From Betaproteobacteria bacterium (GTDB taxonomy: Bacteria > Pseudomonadota > Gammaproteobacteria > Burkholderiales > Rhodocyclaceae), in contig JADJLT010000001.1 of the NCBI GenBank assembly GCA_016709965.1, positions 1-64,000 on the forward strand: a stretch of DNA of 64,000 nucleotides, given 5' to 3'. Under the pieces are notes generated by a model. It was not told where the DNA came from, made no database searches, and saw nothing but the letters and a program-made list of their open reading frames with translations. Shown here one piece after another: positions 59,804 to 64,000 of the stretch (within the stretch, counting starts at the first letter, position 1; every line of letters begins with the position of its first letter). A program made the position numbers and the translations under genes.

Positions 59804-60757
59804 TCAGCCGGCCTGATTGTGGCGCAATTGTGCGACGTCGCGGCCGGGCGGGATACCGAACAAGCGTCGATATTCGCGATTGAATTGAGATGGGCTTTCG
59901 TAGCCGACAAAATGGGCAGCCGAGGCGGCATCAGCGTTGGTCACCAGCATCAGGCGGCGTGCCTCATGCAATCGCATCTGTTTTTGGTATTGCAGCGGCG
60001 TCATCGCAGTCAGTGCCTTGAAATGGTGATGCAACGACGATTTGCTCATGTTGGACAGGCTGGCCAGCCTGTCGATACTGATCGGCTGATCAAGGTTGGC
60101 CTTCAGCCAGTCGATGGCACGGACAATCTGGTGACTGTGGCTGCCGCCGGCAGCGGCCTGGCGCAGGCGTGATCCGAGGGCGCCGGTGAGCAGACGGTAT
60201 AGCAGTTCGCGCTCGATGATGGGCGCCAATACCGGAATGTCCGTCGGCGTATCGAGCAATCGGGCAAGGCGAAGCGCAGTATTTTGAATCTCAACGCTCA
60301 TCGTGCCGACGCCAATACCGCGGTCAACCCCATCCAGCAACCTATTTTCAGGCATGGCAGCGGTCAGTTCGTTGATCTTCACGGGATCGATATTTAACGC
60401 CATACCAAGATAGGGTTCGGCGGCTGAAGCGCGGGTGACGCGCGAGAAAATCGGCAGATCAACCGACGAAATCAGATAGTGACGGGCGTCGTAATCCAGG
60501 GTGTCGTCGCCGATGGTCAATCGCTTGGCCCCTTGAGCCATCATGGCAAACACTGAAGCGATAATCGTGCAGGTCGGCGCGTCGGTGCTTGATCCGCGGA
60601 ACAGCTTCAGCCCGGGAACGGCGGTCTCCACCGTGCCATCTGCCGCGCAGTGACGAAGAATGATGTCTCCAAGTTCATCGCCTTGACGCGTCAGTTCGAC
60701 ATCGCTCATGGCCGTGGAATTATTTTGCTGGGGTAAGGTCTGAGAGTCGATATACAT
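59804..60757 (-). CDS. AraC-family regulator (YqhC-type)
   Basis: 317 residues from MYIDSQTLPQQNNSTAMSDV. The AraC_N-type sensor domain (VPGLKLFRGSSTDAPTCTII, ARHYLISSVDLPIFSRVTRA) precedes two helix-turn-helices (IDRLASLSNMSKSSLHHHFK, ASAAHFVGYESPSQFNREYR) and FGIPPGRD. YqhC relatives respond to aldehydes. Divergent from the molybdenum hydroxylase operon, 179 bp apart, so it is its likely regulator. Confidence 0.85.
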   Translation of the reverse strand: MYIDSQTLPQQNNSTAMSDVELTRQGDELGDIILRHCAADGTVETAVPGLKLFRGSSTDAPTCTIIASVFAMMAQGAKRLTIGDDTLDYDARHYLISSVDLPIFSRVTRASAAEPYLGMALNIDPVKINELTAAMPENRLLDGVDRGIGVGTMSVEIQNTALRLARLLDTPTDIPVLAPIIERELLYRLLTGALGSRLRQAAAGGSHSHQIVRAIDWLKANLDQPISIDRLASLSNMSKSSLHHHFKALTAMTPLQYQKQMRLHEARRLMLVTNADAASAAHFVGYESPSQFNREYRRLFGIPPGRDVAQLRHNQAG

Positions 60758-60936
60758 AGCTCGGAGCGTAGCGGCTTTGGACCCGATAGACGAGAGGCAA
60801 CTGGCGGATTTCGGAGGATCAGGCAATAAGTCTGCACGATTGGGTTATTAATTTGGCAACGATTTCGCCCACACTATTCGCATAAACGGCGGCATTCAGC
60901 ATCGCCGTCATATTGTTTCCGCCAAGGAGCTTGCAG

Positions 60937-61395
60937 ATGATCAAACTGACTATAAATGGCAAGGTGCATCAACTCGATGTAGCCCCCGATACGCCGCTAT
61001 TGTGGGTGCTGCGCGACACGCTGCAGATGACGGGGACAAAATTCGGCTGCGGACAGGCCTTGTGCGGCGCCTGCACAGTCCATGTTGCCGGATCACCGGT
61101 CCGGTCCTGTTCGACCCCGGTGTCGTCGGTAGTGAGCCAAAAAATTACCACCATCGAGGCAATCGATGCCAACCGGGTCGGCAAGGTTGTTCAGGAAGCC
61201 TGGCGCAAGCTGGATGTCGTGCAATGTGGCTATTGTCAATCCGGCCAGATCATGAGTGCGGTGGCGCTACTCAGTCAGAACCACAAGCCGACGGATGCCG
61301 ACATCGACAACGCGATGTCGGGCAACCTCTGCCGCTGCGCCACTTATGTGCGCATTCGCGCTGCCATTCACGAAGCCGCCAAGGCGCTGGCCTGA
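60937..61395 (+). CDS. 2Fe-2S subunit of molybdenum hydroxylase (IorA-like)
   Basis: 152 residues from MIKLTINGKVHQLDVAPDTP. First cluster: GCGQALCGACTVH with the plant-ferredoxin Cys spacing; second: QCGYCQSGQIMSAVALL and GNLCRCATYVRI. Carries electrons from the molybdenum subunit to an acceptor. This two-subunit form (no FAD subunit) is the isoquinoline/aldehyde oxidoreductase type. Ribosome site AAGGAG upstream; 11 bp before the large subunit. Confidence 0.92.
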   Translation: MIKLTINGKVHQLDVAPDTPLLWVLRDTLQMTGTKFGCGQALCGACTVHVAGSPVRSCSTPVSSVVSQKITTIEAIDANRVGKVVQEAWRKLDVVQCGYCQSGQIMSAVALLSQNHKPTDADIDNAMSGNLCRCATYVRIRAAIHEAAKALA

Positions 61396-61406
61396 GGAGT
61401 TTGAAC

Positions 61407-63605
61407 ATGAGCGACATCATCATTGAAAATCTCAGCCGCCGTCGTTTCCTGCAAGGTAGTGCCGGCCTGACACTGGGCTTCTGCCTGCCCGTGGTTGCCG
61501 CTGCCGCTGCTGGAAAATCGGGTTTGGTCGATGCTTCTGCAGCCACTTTCGAACCCAATGCCTTTCTGCGTATCGGTGCAGACAATAGCGTGACGGTGCT
61601 CTCCAAGCATCTGGAAATGGGGCAGGGCACTTACACCGGGCTGGCAACCATTCTGGCCGATGAACTGGATGCTGACTGGAATCATGTTCGTGTTGAAGGC
61701 GCCCCGGCGGATGCCAAGCGCTACAACAACACCTTCTGGGGGCCGGCACAAGGCACGGGCGGCAGTACGGCCATGGCCAATTCGTGGGATCAGATGCGCA
61801 AGGCCGGGGCAACCGGTCGGGCCATGCTGGTTTCAGCGGCTGCAAAGCGCTGGAATGTCGGCGCAGCTGACATTGTGATTCGCGACGGCGTCGTCAGCCA
61901 CGCTGCCAGTGGTCGCAAAGCCAGTTTCGGCGAACTGGCGCTTGATGCAGCCAAGGAAGCCGTGCCGACGGAAGTAAAACTCAAGGATCCGAAGGATTTT
62001 CGCCTGATCGGCAAGCAGGCCAAGCGCAAGGACAGCGCGGCCAAGACCAACGGCTCTGCAAAATTCACTCAGGACGTTTTCCTGCCCGGCATGCTGGTCG
62101 CCGTTGTGGCCCACCCGCCGCTGTTTGGCGCGACAGTGAAGTCTTTTGACGCGAGCAAGGCAAAGGCCATCAAAGGCGTCGTCGATGTCGTGCAGATTCC
62201 GCAGGGCGTTGCCGTGCTGGCCACCGACACCTGGAGCGCCAAGAAGGGCCGCGATGCGTTGTCAGTGATCTGGGATGAAACCCAGGCATTTAAGCTTGGC
62301 AGCGCTGAAATCCTTGCGCAGTACAAGGAAATGGCCAAGAAGCCCGGATTGATTGCCAAGCAGACCGGCGACACCACCAAGGCATTTGCCGGCGCATCCA
62401 AGGTGCTCAGCGCGAGCTTCGATTTTCCTTACCTTGCGCACGCAGCAATGGAGCCGATGAACTGTGTCATCCACCGCCATGCCGACGGTTGCGAAGTGTG
62501 GAACGGCGAGCAATTTCAGACCGTCGATCAAGCCAAGGTGGCGGCGCTTTTCGGTCTCAAGCCGGAGCAGGTCAAGCTGAACATGCTCTATGCGGGCGGC
62601 AGTTTCGGGCGTCGGGCATCCACGCAGTCGGATTACGTGCTGGAGGCAGCGCATATCGTCAAGGCCATCAACGGACGTGCCCCGGTCAAGTTGGTCTGGC
62701 TGCGCGAGGATGACATGCGCGGTGGGTTCTACCGGCCCATGTTCCATCACGCGATGGAAGCGGCGGTGGACGGGAATGGCAAGCTGGTCGGCTGGCGCCA
62801 TCGGCTGGTCGGGCAGTCAATCATGCTCGGATCACCGTTCGAAAAAATGATGATCAAGGACGGTGTCGACCACGTGTCGGTGGAAGGAGCCTCCAATCTG
62901 CCTTACGCCATTCCCAATCTAACCGTTGACCTGCATACGCCGACTAATATTCCTGTTCCAGTGCTCTGGTGGCGTTCGGTCGGCTCGTCGCATACGGCTT
63001 ATTCGACCGAGGTTTTCCTCGATCAGGTTGCTGTCGCGATGGGCAAGGACCCGGTCGCGCTGCGTCTTGAATTACTGAACGATCATCCTCGTCACGCTGG
63101 TGTGCTCAAGCTTGCCGCAGAAAAAGCCAATTGGGCTACACCACTCAAAGCGGCTGCCGGTGAGCGACGTGGCCGCGGTGTCGCGGTGCATGAATCCTTC
63201 AATTCTTTCGTGGCGCAAGTGGCTGAGGTGACGATCAGCAAGGACGGTTCGATCAAGGTGGATCGAGTTGTCTGCGCGGTTGATTGCGGTACGGCGATCA
63301 ATCCGGACAACATTCGCTCGCAGGTTGAAGGCGCCGTTGGTTTCGCGCTTTCTGCCGCCTTGCATGGCGAAATCACCCTTAAGGAAGGTCGTGTCGAGCA
63401 GGGCAATTTCGACGGTTATGCGCCGATCCGTATCAGCGAAATGCCGGTGGTCGAGGTCCATATTGTTCCTTCGAGCGGTGCACCTACCGGCATTGGCGAG
63501 CCTGGCGTGCCGCCGCTCGCGCCGGCAGTAGCCAATGCCATCGCCGCGGCAACCGGCAAGTTCCTGCACAAAATGCCATTCAATACCGCCGAACTGGTGG
63601 CTTGA
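61407..63605 (+). CDS. Molybdopterin subunit of aldehyde/isoquinoline-type oxidoreductase (IorB-like)
   Basis: 732 residues. A twin-arginine signal (SRRRFLQGSAGLTLG, about 10-24) indicates export in folded form with its small subunit. Hydroxylase motifs: HLEMGQGTYTGLATILADEL, TGGSTAMANSWDQMRKAGA, AHAAMEPMNCVIHRHADGCE, YAGGSFGRRASTQSDYVLEA, and the C-terminal GIGEPGVPPLAPAVANAIAA with the catalytic Glu. Oxidises aldehydes or N-heterocycles in the periplasm; the substrate is unknown, though YqhC-type regulation favours aldehydes. Confidence 0.92.
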   Translation: MSDIIIENLSRRRFLQGSAGLTLGFCLPVVAAAAAGKSGLVDASAATFEPNAFLRIGADNSVTVLSKHLEMGQGTYTGLATILADELDADWNHVRVEGAPADAKRYNNTFWGPAQGTGGSTAMANSWDQMRKAGATGRAMLVSAAAKRWNVGAADIVIRDGVVSHAASGRKASFGELALDAAKEAVPTEVKLKDPKDFRLIGKQAKRKDSAAKTNGSAKFTQDVFLPGMLVAVVAHPPLFGATVKSFDASKAKAIKGVVDVVQIPQGVAVLATDTWSAKKGRDALSVIWDETQAFKLGSAEILAQYKEMAKKPGLIAKQTGDTTKAFAGASKVLSASFDFPYLAHAAMEPMNCVIHRHADGCEVWNGEQFQTVDQAKVAALFGLKPEQVKLNMLYAGGSFGRRASTQSDYVLEAAHIVKAINGRAPVKLVWLREDDMRGGFYRPMFHHAMEAAVDGNGKLVGWRHRLVGQSIMLGSPFEKMMIKDGVDHVSVEGASNLPYAIPNLTVDLHTPTNIPVPVLWWRSVGSSHTAYSTEVFLDQVAVAMGKDPVALRLELLNDHPRHAGVLKLAAEKANWATPLKAAAGERRGRGVAVHESFNSFVAQVAEVTISKDGSIKVDRVVCAVDCGTAINPDNIRSQVEGAVGFALSAALHGEITLKEGRVEQGNFDGYAPIRISEMPVVEVHIVPSSGAPTGIGEPGVPPLAPAVANAIAAATGKFLHKMPFNTAELVA

Positions 63606-63606
63606 G

Positions 63607-64000
63607 ATGGATAGCCTGGACTCGCAGGTTCTCGACGCCGCCCGAAAATGGGTGGCTGCCGGGCATCGTTTCGCGCTGATAACGGTGGCGCGGACCTGGG
63701 GTTCCGCACCGCGACCGCCGGGCGCCTGGATGGTGCTGCGCGACGATGGTCAGGTGCAGGGTTCAGTCTCGGGTGGATGTATTGAGGATGATCTGATTCG
63801 CCGGGCAGCGGCGGGTGAGTTTGTCGGCTCGATGCCGCGCGTGTTGCGCTACGGCGTGACGGCTGATGAAGCGCATCGCTTCGGGCTGCCGTGTGGTGGC
63901 ACGCTGGAACTGGTGCTCGAACCGTCGCCGGATGTCGCTTTGCTCGAACAGTTGGCCCAACGGATCAGCGGTGGGCAACTGGTACGTCGACGGGTTGCGC
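63607..64000 (+). CDS. XdhC-family maturation factor, cut by window end
   Basis: The first 131 residues only. MDSLDSQVLDAARKWVAAGH, then ITVARTWGSAPRPPGAWMVL, GSVSGGCIEDDLIRRA and RFGLPCGGTLELVLEP, the XdhC/CoxI N-terminal pattern with its Cys pair. XdhC proteins sulfurate and insert the molybdenum cofactor of the hydroxylase encoded just upstream (1 bp gap). Continues beyond the window. Confidence 0.9.
   Translation, partial: MDSLDSQVLDAARKWVAAGHRFALITVARTWGSAPRPPGAWMVLRDDGQVQGSVSGGCIEDDLIRRAAAGEFVGSMPRVLRYGVTADEAHRFGLPCGGTLELVLEPSPDVALLEQLAQRISGGQLVRRRVA

Overview
The window looks like chromosome of a betaproteobacterium of the Rhodocyclaceae type (Dechloromonas/Azonexus-like). The placement is an inference from gene content: GlrK-QseG-GlrR with a bactofilin, a phasin gene with typical PHA-type upstream repeats, CydP in an E. 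coli-like cyd operon, DUF3597, an FeeM-type acyl synthase, and overall moderate-to-high G+C. Most of it is housekeeping and regulatory sequence with one visibly AT-richer accessory gene (16.05-18.62 kb).

Region by region. 0.1-6.7 kb: a run of genes that nearly all carry reading-frame breaks (trypsin-like protease, two small Cys-rich proteins, rhodanese, DUF3617, YaeQ, OmpA-like, TFIIB-type zinc ribbon, RlhA); after 6.1 kb this stops abruptly. 6.7-9.8 kb: methyltransferase, small protein, EttA. 9.8-15.3 kb: an envelope/signalling block: a bactofilin/N-acyl amino acid synthase operon facing a glrK-qseG-glrR operon, then a BON-domain protein; the outer two units carry sigma-54-type promoters and three copies of one GTCG-N8-CGAC palindrome. 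15.3-18.8 kb: lipoyl-like protein, two identical tRNA-Arg(ACG), and a large HD plus GHKL-ATPase protein. 18.8-34.6 kb: RhlE, TrmA, FliL-like, sirtuin, phasin, ParC, Sel1 protein, CsgG-like lipoprotein, LysR with tautomerase/isochorismatase, LRR-kinase, sigma-54 activator. 34.6-38.6 kb: cydP-A-B-X-ybgE and a NifX-like protein. 38.6-52.4 kb: SQR-like flavoprotein, radical SAM/B12 protein, patatin, RIO kinase, LapA-like, ParE, a double beta-barrel outer membrane protein, DUF808 and zinc-ribbon membrane proteins. 52.4-64 kb: YjbQ, YajD, PBP1a, thioesterase, radical SAM, MFS/AraC pair, MsrB, and an AraC regulator divergent from a molybdenum hydroxylase operon ending in a truncated xdhC.

The most unusual signals are (1) a roughly 35-bp interspersed repeat (two palindromic parts, TTTTGGCCAAAA-like and CGGTTGACCG) present in about ten copies, several of them inside coding sequence and read in frame as peptides such as TVNRKN; (2) the HD-GHKL fusion beside the tRNA genes; (3) a compact predicted GlrR/sigma-54 regulon that includes the bactofilin; (4) an outer membrane protein made of two near-identical complete barrels; and (5) a sigma-54 activator with a Cys-rich PAS domain whose intergenic region with cyd holds a repeated CTGCCA/TGGCAG array and a sigma-54-like promoter.
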